Part shown: positions 44,831 through 53,094 of the stretch, piece by piece
Numbering within the stretch: position 1 is the stretch's first letter
Layout: each line of letters opens with the position of its first letter
The notes under the pieces: generated by a model
What the model saw: only the letters and a program-made list of their open reading frames with translations
The model's database searches: none
Told to the model about the DNA's origin: nothing
Translations under genes and position numbers: made by a program
NCBI RefSeq assembly: GCF_016909495.1
Contig: NZ_JAFBFW010000001.1
Span: 1,178,001 to 1,242,000 of the forward strand
Source: Pantoea coffeiphila
Lineage (GTDB): Bacteria; Pseudomonadota; Gammaproteobacteria; Enterobacterales; Enterobacteriaceae
Length of the DNA stretch: 64,000 bases
Reading direction: 5' to 3'

Positions 44831-45109
44831 GTGTTAAAAATTATTTCTATGTGCAACCGTGAATTACTAATGGACTATATCCTGGAATGCATACGGGAGA
44901 TGGCTCCAAAAGATGTTGAAATTAAGAAAGAAAGCGATCTAATCAACGATCTTGGCCTTGAATCCGTTCAGGTGATGAATTTGTTGATGATGCTTGAAGA
45001 TAAACTCGATATTTCAATACCCATGAATATTTTATTGAACGTCAGAACGCCTGAGCAACTACTTGAAACCTTATTCTCATATCTGGAGAGCACTAATGGG
45101 TCTGTATGA
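44831..45109 (+). CDS. Acyl carrier protein of the sphingolipid cluster
   Basis: A small acidic helical protein (92 residues from the GTG at 44831; an ATG at 44849 gives 86 and one at 44870 gives 79). The phosphopantetheine attachment serine is in DLGLESVQVMNLLMMLEDKL, a DSL variant reading ESV. It would carry the acyl chain used by serine palmitoyltransferase, loaded by the upstream ligase. Its stop overlaps the start of the palmitoyltransferase gene by 14 bases. No clear ribosome-binding site decides the start. Confidence 0.88.
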   Translation: MLKIISMCNRELLMDYILECIREMAPKDVEIKKESDLINDLGLESVQVMNLLMMLEDKLDISIPMNILLNVRTPEQLLETLFSYLESTNGSV

Positions 45110-46268
45110 TAAATTCACCCGCCTCGCTAACCAGCGAGAACAGTTTCAGACATCCGGCCTTAATCCCTTCGGTACTTGCATTGATGAAGTCTATTCTGCA
45201 ACAGAAGGCCGAATCGGCGAGCGAAATATTGTCCTGGCAGGGACTAACAACTACCTCGGCTTAACCTTTAATGCGGAAGCCATTGCGGTTGGCCAGGCGG
45301 CACTGGCCAATCAGGGAACGGGCACCACCGGTTCACGTATGGCGAATGGCAGCTACGGTTCCCATCTGGCGCTGGAACACGAACTGGCGACTTTTTTTGA
45401 CCGGCCTACCGCTATCGTTTTCTCTACCGGCTATACCGCAAATTTAGGCGTTATCAGTACACTGGCCGACCCGAATGCCGTCGTGCTGATCGATGAAGAC
45501 TGCCACGCCAGCATCTATGACGCCTGCGTTCTGGGCGGCGCACAGATAATACGTTTCCGACACAATGATGCCCAGGATCTGGAACGCAGAATGGTTCGGC
45601 TGAAAGAGCGGGCGAAAGACGCGATTATCATCGTTGAAGGGATTTACAGCATGCTGGGGGATGTTGCCCCGCTGGTTGAAATTGTCGAGATTAAAAAGCG
45701 CTTCGGTGGATATCTGCTGGTTGACGAGGCTCACTCGTTCGGCGTTATGGGCGCTACCGGCCGTGGGCTGGCTCAGGAACTGGGCGTTGAACAGGACGTA
45801 GATATTGTGCTGGGTACCTTCAGTAAAAGCCTGGCGTCAATCGGGGGCTTTGCCGTCGGTTCTGCAGCAATGGAAGTTCTGCGGTACAGCAGCCGTCCAT
45901 ACATTTTCACCGCGTCACCATCCCCTTCATGCATCGCTTCGGTACGGGCATCGCTGAAAATTATCGCTCAACAGCCTGAGTTACGTGAAAAACTGTGGGC
46001 TAACGCCGCCAGACTTTATCAGGGTCTTGAAAAAATCGGCTACACCCTCGGTGCACATATCAGTCCGGTAGTTCCGGTCGTGATTGGGTCGAAAGAAGAA
46101 GGACTGCGCTACTGGCGGGAACTGATTGACCGGGGTGTTTACGTCAATCTCGTTCTGCCACCGGCAGCACCATCCGGCATTACGCTACTCCGATGCAGCG
46201 TTAACGCCGCACACAGCGAAGAACAAATCGATAAAATTATTCAGGCCTTTACCGCGCTACAGCGTTAA
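45096..46268 (+). CDS. spt: Alpha-oxoamine synthase, probable serine palmitoyltransferase (Spt)
   Basis: The 390-residue PLP enzyme starts at the ATG at 45096 (GGAG upstream). It has NNYLGLT (51-57), GTGTTGSRMANGSYGSHLALE, His137 (stacking on PLP), DEAHSFG (Asp210, His213) and Schiff-base Lys244 in GTFSKSLASIGGF. Family members are 8-amino-7-oxononanoate synthase, KBL, ALA synthase and serine palmitoyltransferase. With its own ACP, acyl-AMP ligase and reductase, and without other biotin genes, serine palmitoyltransferase is the best assignment: serine plus acyl thioester gives 3-ketosphinganine. Gene end shares two bases with the convergent ytfJ. Confidence 0.88.
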   Translation: MGLYDKFTRLANQREQFQTSGLNPFGTCIDEVYSATEGRIGERNIVLAGTNNYLGLTFNAEAIAVGQAALANQGTGTTGSRMANGSYGSHLALEHELATFFDRPTAIVFSTGYTANLGVISTLADPNAVVLIDEDCHASIYDACVLGGAQIIRFRHNDAQDLERRMVRLKERAKDAIIIVEGIYSMLGDVAPLVEIVEIKKRFGGYLLVDEAHSFGVMGATGRGLAQELGVEQDVDIVLGTFSKSLASIGGFAVGSAAMEVLRYSSRPYIFTASPSPSCIASVRASLKIIAQQPELREKLWANAARLYQGLEKIGYTLGAHISPVVPVVIGSKEEGLRYWRELIDRGVYVNLVLPPAAPSGITLLRCSVNAAHSEEQIDKIIQAFTALQR

Positions 46269-46864
46269 GGAGAAACTGCCGCAGAGGATGGGGCACCGCT
46301 ATGGCGATCGGGATTGTCGAGTAAATGCTGTATCAGGCTAATCACCTGAAGCACTTCACCTGGCGTCAGCGCCCCATCTTTTGCCCACTGAACCCGCCCT
46401 TCACGATCGAGAACCACTATCGTAGAACTGTCTTCTTTCAACTGCCAGGCCTTGCGCCCCAGGCCATCACTGTCGATGATAAACTGGGCCCAGGGATAAT
46501 GGCGTTGATTTTTTTCCACTTTACCGACCACAAATAAGCCTGTACCGGGAAACTCATCATCCGTATTCACAATTGTAGTCGGCTGGAATTGGTCACTCGG
46601 GAAGTTCGCCGCTTTAATCGCTTTTATCAGGATGGAGTTTTTCTTTTTTGCTGAACGACGCCCGGCAATGTAGTGCACTACACGAACTTTTCCCTGCAAT
46701 TTTGAACTGTTCCATTTTTTATAGCTGATTTCATTACCGGTAAGGATTAATTCGCCGCGATCGGCTATTCCAACCGGGGCAACAGGTTGCCCCTCGATGA
46801 AGTTATGTGAAAATGCCAGCGTCGGAAATAAAATTAGCAGTAACAGTGTGGAAATACGTAACAT
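46265..46864 (-). CDS. ytfJ: YtfJ-family periplasmic thioredoxin-like protein
   Basis: The 199-residue protein has a signal peptide (MLRISTLLLLILFPTLAFS, cleavage near 19). It follows E. coli YtfJ closely: IADRGELIL, KVRVVHYIAGRRSAKKKN, TTIVNTDDEFPGTGLFV, YPWAQFIIDSDG and GRVQWAKDGALT. YtfJ has a thioredoxin-like fold without a CxxC pair and its function is unknown. Here it is the third gene of a minus-strand operon after yghQ and a CHAD-like gene, inside the sphingolipid region, not at its E. coli location beside cysQ. That suggests a link to lipid export or envelope maintenance. Confidence 0.9.
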   Translation of the reverse strand: MLRISTLLLLILFPTLAFSHNFIEGQPVAPVGIADRGELILTGNEISYKKWNSSKLQGKVRVVHYIAGRRSAKKKNSILIKAIKAANFPSDQFQPTTIVNTDDEFPGTGLFVVGKVEKNQRHYPWAQFIIDSDGLGRKAWQLKEDSSTIVVLDREGRVQWAKDGALTPGEVLQVISLIQHLLDNPDRHSGAPSSAAVSP

Positions 46865-46915
46865 TGCAGACTTTCCTTATCAACGAATTAACAATGTAAT
46901 CATTCCCTCTGAGGT

Positions 46916-47749
46916 TTATAAAGGATAACGCGCAACAAACATTTCAATAGGTTGACGAATATTATTAGCCATCTGGCTGGATTCACTGTAAGACCTCTTG
47001 CCGGATAATTTATCGGCAACCATCTCGTCATGGCGGTCGCCCATTAACCCATTAATATTGGATAAAAAACTGGAAAGCTGGCGCGCATCTGAATTACCCG
47101 GCTCCAGCGACCTCATCGTGTCATAGTAAGATACCTGCTGGCTGACAATTTTACGGACGTCATGGAACTCATCTCCCGTCAGCTCAGGATTAGCGATCGC
47201 CTCTTGCAGTTTACGTATCTGCTGCTGCCTGTACTGTATAAAGCCATTATCATCATCCAGGACCGTATGGCGCAGGCAGTAGCGAACGACGGACCAGACC
47301 GGCGCACTTAAAATCACATTCAACAATCGCCCGTAAATCTTGATGTTTTTTTCATTGTGATTGCGAAAGGCATCCTGGAAATGCCCCAGAAAAACCGTAG
47401 TCTGACGGAAAATAAAGTTGGATTCATGTTTTTTACTGTAAAGTCGCTGGGCAAACCGTAAATGTTTATAGCGTGCGCGAATATATTTATACTGAAGCCG
47501 TTCTTTTTCACTCAGAACGTTCCCCTGTAATACATTGTTAATTAATTTCAGCAAATCCTCACGTTTGAATCCATCTTCCCAGAATTGTAAACACAAGGCG
47601 TAATAATGACGGATATCATCCGTTGAGCATCGTAACTCAATAAACGTCGGTAAACTGGCAGACTCGACAAGTTTGTCATCTTCTTCTACAGCGGTAAATA
47701 GTCGTTCAATTGTTTCAGGGGAAAATCTTTCCCACTTTTTACTGCTCAT
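46916..47749 (-). CDS. CHAD-like alpha-helical protein of unknown function
   Basis: The 277-residue, highly charged, mostly helical protein is not recognised with certainty. The start is the ATG at 47749, inside the end of yghQ (11-base overlap). The stretch FHDVRKIVSQQVSYYDTMRSL, then LSSFLSNINGLMGDRHDEMVADKL, recalls the CHAD-domain pattern in which a His/Arg helix is followed by LG-x-x-xD. CHAD proteins bind polyphosphate. No signal peptide or membrane segment is visible. It is coupled to the flippase gene yghQ, so a role in the same lipid pathway is inferred. Confidence 0.5.
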   Translation of the reverse strand: MSSKKWERFSPETIERLFTAVEEDDKLVESASLPTFIELRCSTDDIRHYYALCLQFWEDGFKREDLLKLINNVLQGNVLSEKERLQYKYIRARYKHLRFAQRLYSKKHESNFIFRQTTVFLGHFQDAFRNHNEKNIKIYGRLLNVILSAPVWSVVRYCLRHTVLDDDNGFIQYRQQQIRKLQEAIANPELTGDEFHDVRKIVSQQVSYYDTMRSLEPGNSDARQLSSFLSNINGLMGDRHDEMVADKLSGKRSYSESSQMANNIRQPIEMFVARYPL

Positions 47750-49085
47750 TTTTACTCGTCCCAACAGAAGTATTAACAGAAAGAGAACTGCGATGACGCC
47801 AGGCCCATAGCGTAGGGATTAGAGAAAACAGGACGTCAAAACACTGCCCGCCAAAATACGCATAGGCTGCGCCGATCACACCAAAGAAATGCGGTAATAC
47901 AAGTAACAATGCGATGTATGACGCGGAAGCAAATGTTTGCATAACCAGATAGGTCCGCTGTTTTCCCGCCATCAACAATAATGACTCCTGCGGAAAACCC
48001 ATCATGGAGATCACGACGGCCCCCAGCATCACCTGTATAAGGTCATATGCTTCAAGATACTTTAGCCCAAAAACAAAGGAGATTAATGGCTTACCAACGA
48101 CAACCACCAGCAACGCGACCAGTATTCCTATGGCGCCCGCCAGCAGTGCTGACCGTAACCCGAGCACCCATGGCCTTTTACTGGCAGGGTCAAGACGCAT
48201 GATCTCCGGATAAAAACTTTTCGATAGCAGGCTCGCTGGCGTTCCCGTAGCATCAAAAACGGTCATGGCGATCTTAAATAGCCCCGCCGCCACCGGCCCC
48301 AGAATAATACCCACCAGGACCGTGCTGCATGAGTTTCGCGCAGACCAAATAGAGTGCGAAAGATTGGTCGTCCACACAAAGTTCCATGCACCCGATAATC
48401 TCCGCGCCGGTTCAATAAAACCGGGGCGCAGAGCTTTATGAAAGTTTTTCCTGCGGAGTTCGCGCGCGGAAAACCACCAGAATAACAGGCTGGCGAACAG
48501 ATTTGAGACAAACCAGGTGACAATAAAGCCGGCAAAACCGAGCTGGGAGAAATAAGAAATGATACTACCAATAGCAATCATTAACGGTTTGATTGCCTGC
48601 TGAACGGCAATCAGGTCGAAACGGTCCAACGTTCGCAGAATTCCCGTTGGCGTTGATGAGGCCATAAAAGGAATCAGCGTGCAGTATAATAGTGCCAGTT
48701 TAAAGTTTTCCGCATCCAGTCCAATAACGTCGGACAGCCAGGGCAACAATATCATTCCGGCCAGCATCGCCAGCGCACCGCTGACAATATCCAGCCCAAA
48801 TGAAAATGCGATCACATCGCGAAAGCGTTGTATATTTTTACTGACTAACGCCGGCATACCAAACTGAACGATGAATTGCCATGTCTGAAACTTGGCAAAA
48901 TCACTGACGGCTTTGGTATAGGACTGAATGACAATAAGTACGCCAAACATCTCAGGCGACATGCCTCTGCCGGCACATGAAAGCGCCAGCAGCCCCAGCA
49001 ACGCACTAACAACGTTTCCGGAGCCTAAATAAGCACTATTGCGGATAATGGTGCGGAAAGCACCATCAGAAAACCATTTTTTCAT
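47739..49085 (-). CDS. yghQ: YghQ-like MATE/Wzx-type lipid flippase
   Basis: The 448-residue polytopic protein has about 12-14 hydrophobic helices and strong YghQ identity: MKKWFSDGAFRTIIRN, GSGNVVSALLGLLALSCAGRGM, SIWSARNSCSTVLVGIILGPVAAGLFKIAMTVFDA and GFPQESLLLMAGKQR. YghQ belongs to the oligosaccharide/polysaccharide flippase superfamily, which moves lipid-linked molecules across the inner membrane. Here it probably flips a ceramide-based lipid before export by the LptF/LptG-like pair. It is the first gene of the yghQ-CHAD-ytfJ operon. Confidence 0.88.
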   Translation of the reverse strand: MKKWFSDGAFRTIIRNSAYLGSGNVVSALLGLLALSCAGRGMSPEMFGVLIVIQSYTKAVSDFAKFQTWQFIVQFGMPALVSKNIQRFRDVIAFSFGLDIVSGALAMLAGMILLPWLSDVIGLDAENFKLALLYCTLIPFMASSTPTGILRTLDRFDLIAVQQAIKPLMIAIGSIISYFSQLGFAGFIVTWFVSNLFASLLFWWFSARELRRKNFHKALRPGFIEPARRLSGAWNFVWTTNLSHSIWSARNSCSTVLVGIILGPVAAGLFKIAMTVFDATGTPASLLSKSFYPEIMRLDPASKRPWVLGLRSALLAGAIGILVALLVVVVGKPLISFVFGLKYLEAYDLIQVMLGAVVISMMGFPQESLLLMAGKQRTYLVMQTFASASYIALLLVLPHFFGVIGAAYAYFGGQCFDVLFSLIPTLWAWRHRSSLSVNTSVGTSKNEQ

Positions 49086-49558
49086 GGAAAAACCAGATCA
49101 CAGGCGGCTTGTTGATCGGAACAGGTTATCAATCACTTAGCCGATATCATTCCGCCTGACGCGTATATAAAAACAACGGCCATGAATAAGCCAATTCATG
49201 ATTATTGATATAAAAAATCACCTACTCTGCTTTCTTATTCTTTCAAGAAAACGGCGATGATTGTCTGTTCAAGAGAGGAAACAGGATAAACGATATTGCT
49301 CATCGGCTAAAGGCTTTTACCCTAAAACCGCATTAGTAATCAAAAAATGTATTATTGGCAAAATCAGGCTGTGGGTTCGGGAAGTATTTTAAATTATCAC
49401 GCGATCAATATTACAAAAATAAATAAAAAGTTAATTAACATCTGACTGGCTGGGTTTTTAGCTGACGCCTTTTGAGCACTGTTGGGAAAACGGCCTCCGT
49501 TCACTTGTGTCAACTTACGTGTAAATGAAATAATTTATGATAAACCAGAGAGGAAGAA
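49086..49558. promoter_or_regulatory. AT-rich divergent gap between yghQ and SDR
   Basis: These 473 bases contain no supportable gene and are AT-rich. They must hold the promoters of the yghQ operon (minus) and the SDR gene (plus). No clear operator could be picked out by eye. Confidence 0.5.
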
Positions 49559-50305
49559 ATGCTGAAAGGTAAACGAGCAGTGATTACCGGAGGCGGCCGT
49601 GACTTTGGTCAGGCCATTGCCGTCTGGTTGGCCAGAGAAGGAGTCGAAGTTGATCTTTGCGCGCGCAAAATTACCGATGCAGAAGCTACCTGCGACATTA
49701 TTCACTCAGAAGGTGGGGTTGCTCGCGGTTATGAGTGCGATATGGCTCAGCCGGACTCGATTAGCCGGTTCTGTGCGGCGCTTTTACATCCGCAACAAGC
49801 CATCGATATTCTTATCCTTAGCGCTGCGCAATGGCTGGAAGGAGAACTGGATGAGCAAACGCCTGCTGAGATCATCAGCACAATCAACTCCGGATTAACC
49901 GGCCCTGTTCTGTTAACTCAGGCGCTTTTACCCGGCTTACGTCTGTCATCGGGTGCAGATATCGTGACAATAGTCTCATCCTGCGGCATTCCACAGTTTA
50001 CGGACTCCGTTGCACATCCCGCATTTTTCGCCAGCAAGCATGGAATAAGCGGTTTCAGTCAGAAACTCGCCGGTCAGATGGCAAAGGAGAACATCCGCGT
50101 CACTGCGCTGTATCCACCGGATTTTGAAATCACCAGTTTGCAGGCATCGACCACGGGGAATGAGCGAATGGGAGAAAACCTGCTTAACGGCCAATCCTTG
50201 TGGGAAACGATCCGTTTTGTGCTGACCCAGCCGCGGAGCTGCCATATCAGCACGATCTATTTTCAGGGACCGACTCGGCAGGCGTTAAGCCGTTCTACTC
50301 CGTAA
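49559..50305 (+). CDS. SDR-family protein with catalytic Tyr replaced by Phe
   Basis: The 248-residue SDR has TGGGRDFGQAIA at the cofactor loop, LSAAQW in place of the usual NNAG-type strand, Ser in IVSSCGIPQ, and FFASKHGISGF where YxxxK is expected. The tyrosine position is Phe although Lys remains. Loss of Tyr normally abolishes classical SDR catalysis, so it may use another mechanism or be regulatory. GAGGAAG ribosome-binding site. It stands at the right edge of the sphingolipid cluster; membership is likely but unproven. Confidence 0.8.
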   Translation: MLKGKRAVITGGGRDFGQAIAVWLAREGVEVDLCARKITDAEATCDIIHSEGGVARGYECDMAQPDSISRFCAALLHPQQAIDILILSAAQWLEGELDEQTPAEIISTINSGLTGPVLLTQALLPGLRLSSGADIVTIVSSCGIPQFTDSVAHPAFFASKHGISGFSQKLAGQMAKENIRVTALYPPDFEITSLQASTTGNERMGENLLNGQSLWETIRFVLTQPRSCHISTIYFQGPTRQALSRSTP

Positions 50306-50482
50306 AAATAATTGACCCGCAATGTTAACGAAATGTTTAAATAAAGCCGAGTTACTGCGTAATTTTTTGCACTATATGGCAAAGCAAATAAAAAATAATT
50401 TTTTCCTTGATTTAGATTTCATATTTGCCAGAAAAGCCGTTAAAATTTCCACCATTATGAATAATGCTATCGGACTTTCGCT

Positions 50483-51064
50483 TTGGTTTCTCTGTTAGGC
50501 CTTTCGCAACGCCGCATGCCAGCCTTTATTGCCGTACTGGCAATACTGATGCTGTTTATTGCTCCAGAGGTGTCGAAAACTCTGGCGCAATGGCGTGCAG
50601 CAAACGCGATAATGGCTCAGGGTGAACAGGCTGACTCAGGACCTGACGATTCAATGCAGGCTGGGCGCATGTCTGATGGCGCGCTCCCCGACCATTCAAT
50701 ACCGGTACGTGATACGCAACATGCCGTAGCGCACGACGGTTCCATGCCCATGCATCACATGGCTTCCGGCATGGCCCATCATACAATGCCCGCCGTAAAC
50801 ACCGAAGGCAGCGCGAAAAAATCCCCATCGATGTCGGACCATAATAGCTCGCAGCCCGTAACAGGCGGAATGGCGACGATGGACGATCTCGCCTGCGGCT
50901 ACTGCGAACTGCTGGTACACTTTCCGTTTATGATCTGGGTGCTTATCCCTCTGATCTGGCTTTTATGCACTTCAACGCGCGCACCGCCGGTACGCCTTGT
51001 TGTCTCATTTTTCGCGACATTTCTGCCTGGCTGCTGCCTTCCCCGGGCTCCGCCTGCCCACTAA
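50483..51064 (+). CDS. DUF2946-type protein with His/Met-rich segment
   Basis: The track frame begins at a TTG (193 residues); an ATG at 50516 gives 182 residues beginning at the hydrophobic anchor MPAFIAVLAILMLFIAP. A His/Met-rich periplasmic stretch follows (MPMHHMASGMAHHTMPAV, about residues 89-106), then CGYCELLVHFPFM and a second membrane segment. DUF2946 proteins are found beside TonB receptors, PepSY and copper genes. The His/Met cluster and the CopC and PepSY genes downstream indicate copper binding. Start uncertain. Confidence 0.75.
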   Translation: MVSLLGLSQRRMPAFIAVLAILMLFIAPEVSKTLAQWRAANAIMAQGEQADSGPDDSMQAGRMSDGALPDHSIPVRDTQHAVAHDGSMPMHHMASGMAHHTMPAVNTEGSAKKSPSMSDHNSSQPVTGGMATMDDLACGYCELLVHFPFMIWVLIPLIWLLCTSTRAPPVRLVVSFFATFLPGCCLPRAPPAH

Positions 51065-51159
51065 TCACGCCGTTATTCCACTATAAAATTAAAATTCCTG
51101 ATTAATTTTCAGGAAATGAAACCTGCATTTTAAATTATGTGCTCTGCACAGGATTACCC

Positions 51160-52548
51160 ATGTCGCAAATTAAAAATAACGATAAGAAAACACGCGGAGC
51201 CGTGCTGGAGTTTTTCCGCCGTCTGCATTTTTATATCGGTTTGTTTGTTGGGCCATTTATTTTTGTCGCCGCCTTAACCGGCACGCTTTATGTGTTCAGC
51301 ACGCAGATAGAGAGCCGACTTTATGCCCATGAGCTGACCACGCAGCCGGTTGGCGAAGCACATTCACTGGCCGATCAAATCTCAGCCGCGCGGGCTTACG
51401 CCGGGGAAGATACGCGAATTTATGCCGTACGCCCTGCTCCGGGCCGCACTGATACCACCCGCGTACAGTTTGTCGATCCGGTGCTGGGGTCCTCAGAATC
51501 GCGGGCCGTTTTCGTTGACCCCTACTCGCTTGAAATCCGCGGCGATCTCACCGTCTACGGCAGCAGCGGATCGCTACCGCTGAGAAAATGGATCGATCAG
51601 GTTCATCGTGGGCTGCTGCTGGGCGATACCGGCCGCCTCTACAGCGAGCTGGCGGCCTCCTGGATGTGGGTGGCTGCCGTGGGTGGCGTGGCGCTGTGGT
51701 GGCTGGGCCGCCCGAAACGTCGTCTGAAAAAAGCGCAGGGGCGCATGGCCGCCAGCCGTCGGTTACACATTACTCTTGGGCTGTTTCTGCTGGCCGGTCT
51801 GCTGATGTTCTCTGCAACGGGCCTGACGTGGTCGCAGTGGGCCGGTGGCAATATTGATAAAATGCGCAGCGCCTTCAACTGGCTGACGCCGCAGGTCAGA
51901 ACCACGCTGGATACGCATGCGGTTTCCCCTGCCCCTGCCGATCCGCACGCTGAACATCATATGTCGATGGCCGGTATGGTCATGCCTTCCGCTGAGGACA
52001 ATACCTGGCAGCAGGTGCTGGCCAGCGCCCGCCGGGCAGGGATTGATGCACCGAAAGTCGAAATTCGCGGCCCGAAAAGCGAGGGCAAAGCGTGGACGGT
52101 GGCCGAAGCCCAGGCGCGCTGGCCTTCGCAGGTGGATATCGTAGCCATCGATCCGCGCGATATGCGCATTGTCGATCGCGTCTACTTTGATCAGCACCCG
52201 CTCGCCGCCAAACTGACCCGCTGGGGAATCGATTTCCATATGGGACTGTTATTCGGTCTGGCCAACCAGCTGCTGCTGACTGCCTTCGGTATCGGCGTTT
52301 GCGTGATGATTGTGCTGGGATACCGCATGTGGTGGCTGCGCCGCCCGACGGCCCCCGCAGACAACGTTGCCAGTTCGCTACTCCATGCCTGGCTGCGGCT
52401 ACCGATGCGCTGGCGCATTGGCTCTCTGCTGGTCACCTCGGCTCTGGGATGGTGTTTACCCGTAATGGGAACCAGTCTGCTGGCCTTCCTGTTGATTGAT
52501 GTCGCGCGCTGGCAGCAGCAGAAACGCCAGGTGTCGCAGTTCGCCTGA
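51160..52548 (+). CDS. PepSY-domain inner-membrane protein (PiuB/iron- or copper-reductase-like)
   Basis: The 462-residue protein starts at the ATG at 51160 (MSQIKNN). An N-terminal helix (FYIGLFVGPFIFVAALTGTLYVF) carries the typical PepSY_TM opening. Further helices lie near 170-190, 205-225, 365-395 and 420-450; conserved His in RRLHF, DQVHRGLLLG, RLHITLG and DFHMGLLFG could bind heme. A periplasmic loop holds AEHHMSMAGMVM. Such proteins are thought to assist metal reduction or uptake. It is in line with the DUF2946 and CopC genes. Confidence 0.87.
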   Translation: MSQIKNNDKKTRGAVLEFFRRLHFYIGLFVGPFIFVAALTGTLYVFSTQIESRLYAHELTTQPVGEAHSLADQISAARAYAGEDTRIYAVRPAPGRTDTTRVQFVDPVLGSSESRAVFVDPYSLEIRGDLTVYGSSGSLPLRKWIDQVHRGLLLGDTGRLYSELAASWMWVAAVGGVALWWLGRPKRRLKKAQGRMAASRRLHITLGLFLLAGLLMFSATGLTWSQWAGGNIDKMRSAFNWLTPQVRTTLDTHAVSPAPADPHAEHHMSMAGMVMPSAEDNTWQQVLASARRAGIDAPKVEIRGPKSEGKAWTVAEAQARWPSQVDIVAIDPRDMRIVDRVYFDQHPLAAKLTRWGIDFHMGLLFGLANQLLLTAFGIGVCVMIVLGYRMWWLRRPTAPADNVASSLLHAWLRLPMRWRIGSLLVTSALGWCLPVMGTSLLAFLLIDVARWQQQKRQVSQFA

Positions 52549-52621
52549 GTCAACGGCGATAAATGTATTCATGCTGTCGGCCATCGTCCGGCAGCCGTTT
52601 GTCACGCAAGGAGAAGTTCAG

Positions 52622-52996
52622 ATGGTATTACGTATGAAGAAAGCCCTCACCGCCGCTGCTGTGCTGGCTGCAACACTGGTGTCTCAGCAGGCTCTGGCCC
52701 ACGCTCATCTCGCCAGCGCGTCACCGGCCAGCAAGGCCGAAGTCAGCGGTTCACCAAAAGAGCTGACCCTGACCTTTACCGAAGGCGTTGAGGCCAGCTT
52801 CAGCGGTGCGGCAATCACCGATGCTGCCGGCAAAGCAGTGGACACCGCTAAGGCAACCGTCGACAGCGCGGATAATAAAGTCCTGCATATTCCGCTGTCA
52901 TCAGAGCTGAAAGCCGGTGAGTACATGGTTGACTGGCACGTCCTTTCCGTCGACGGCCATAAAACCAAAGGGATGTATAACTTCACCGTGAAGTAA
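52622..52996 (+). CDS. copC: CopC/YobA-family periplasmic copper-binding protein
   Basis: The 124-residue protein starts at the ATG at 52622 with AAGGAG upstream. A signal peptide (residues 1-25, ...SQQALA) is followed by mature HAHLASASPA, the His-first N-terminus that supplies a Cu(II) ligand in CopC. DWHVLSVDGHKTKG near the C-terminus carries the other His/Asp ligands. It buffers copper in the periplasm. It is the last gene of the DUF2946-PepSY-copC set; E. coli YobA is the equivalent but is paired with CopD, which is absent here. Confidence 0.93.
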   Translation: MVLRMKKALTAAAVLAATLVSQQALAHAHLASASPASKAEVSGSPKELTLTFTEGVEASFSGAAITDAAGKAVDTAKATVDSADNKVLHIPLSSELKAGEYMVDWHVLSVDGHKTKGMYNFTVK

Positions 52997-53004
52997 TACA
53001 GAAT

Positions 53005-53031
53005 CCGGGCATCGGCGCGGCTGATGCCCGG
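53005..53031 (+). terminator. Hairpin after copC
   Basis: CCGGGCATC (53005-53013) pairs with GATGCCCGG (53023-53031), nine bases after the stop; no T-run. Confidence 0.5.
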
Positions 53032-53094
53032 CAAGAGAGCTAAACTAAGCTAAGCGACCCGCCGACGGCCGCTCACGACCGTCCGTTTGCTTCG

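Noticed and set aside
45096..46268. BioF (8-amino-7-oxononanoate synthase) or KBL identity
   Set aside because: The motifs fit any alpha-oxoamine synthase, but there are no biotin or threonine genes adjacent, and a dedicated ACP, acyl-AMP ligase and reductase are, so serine palmitoyltransferase is preferred.
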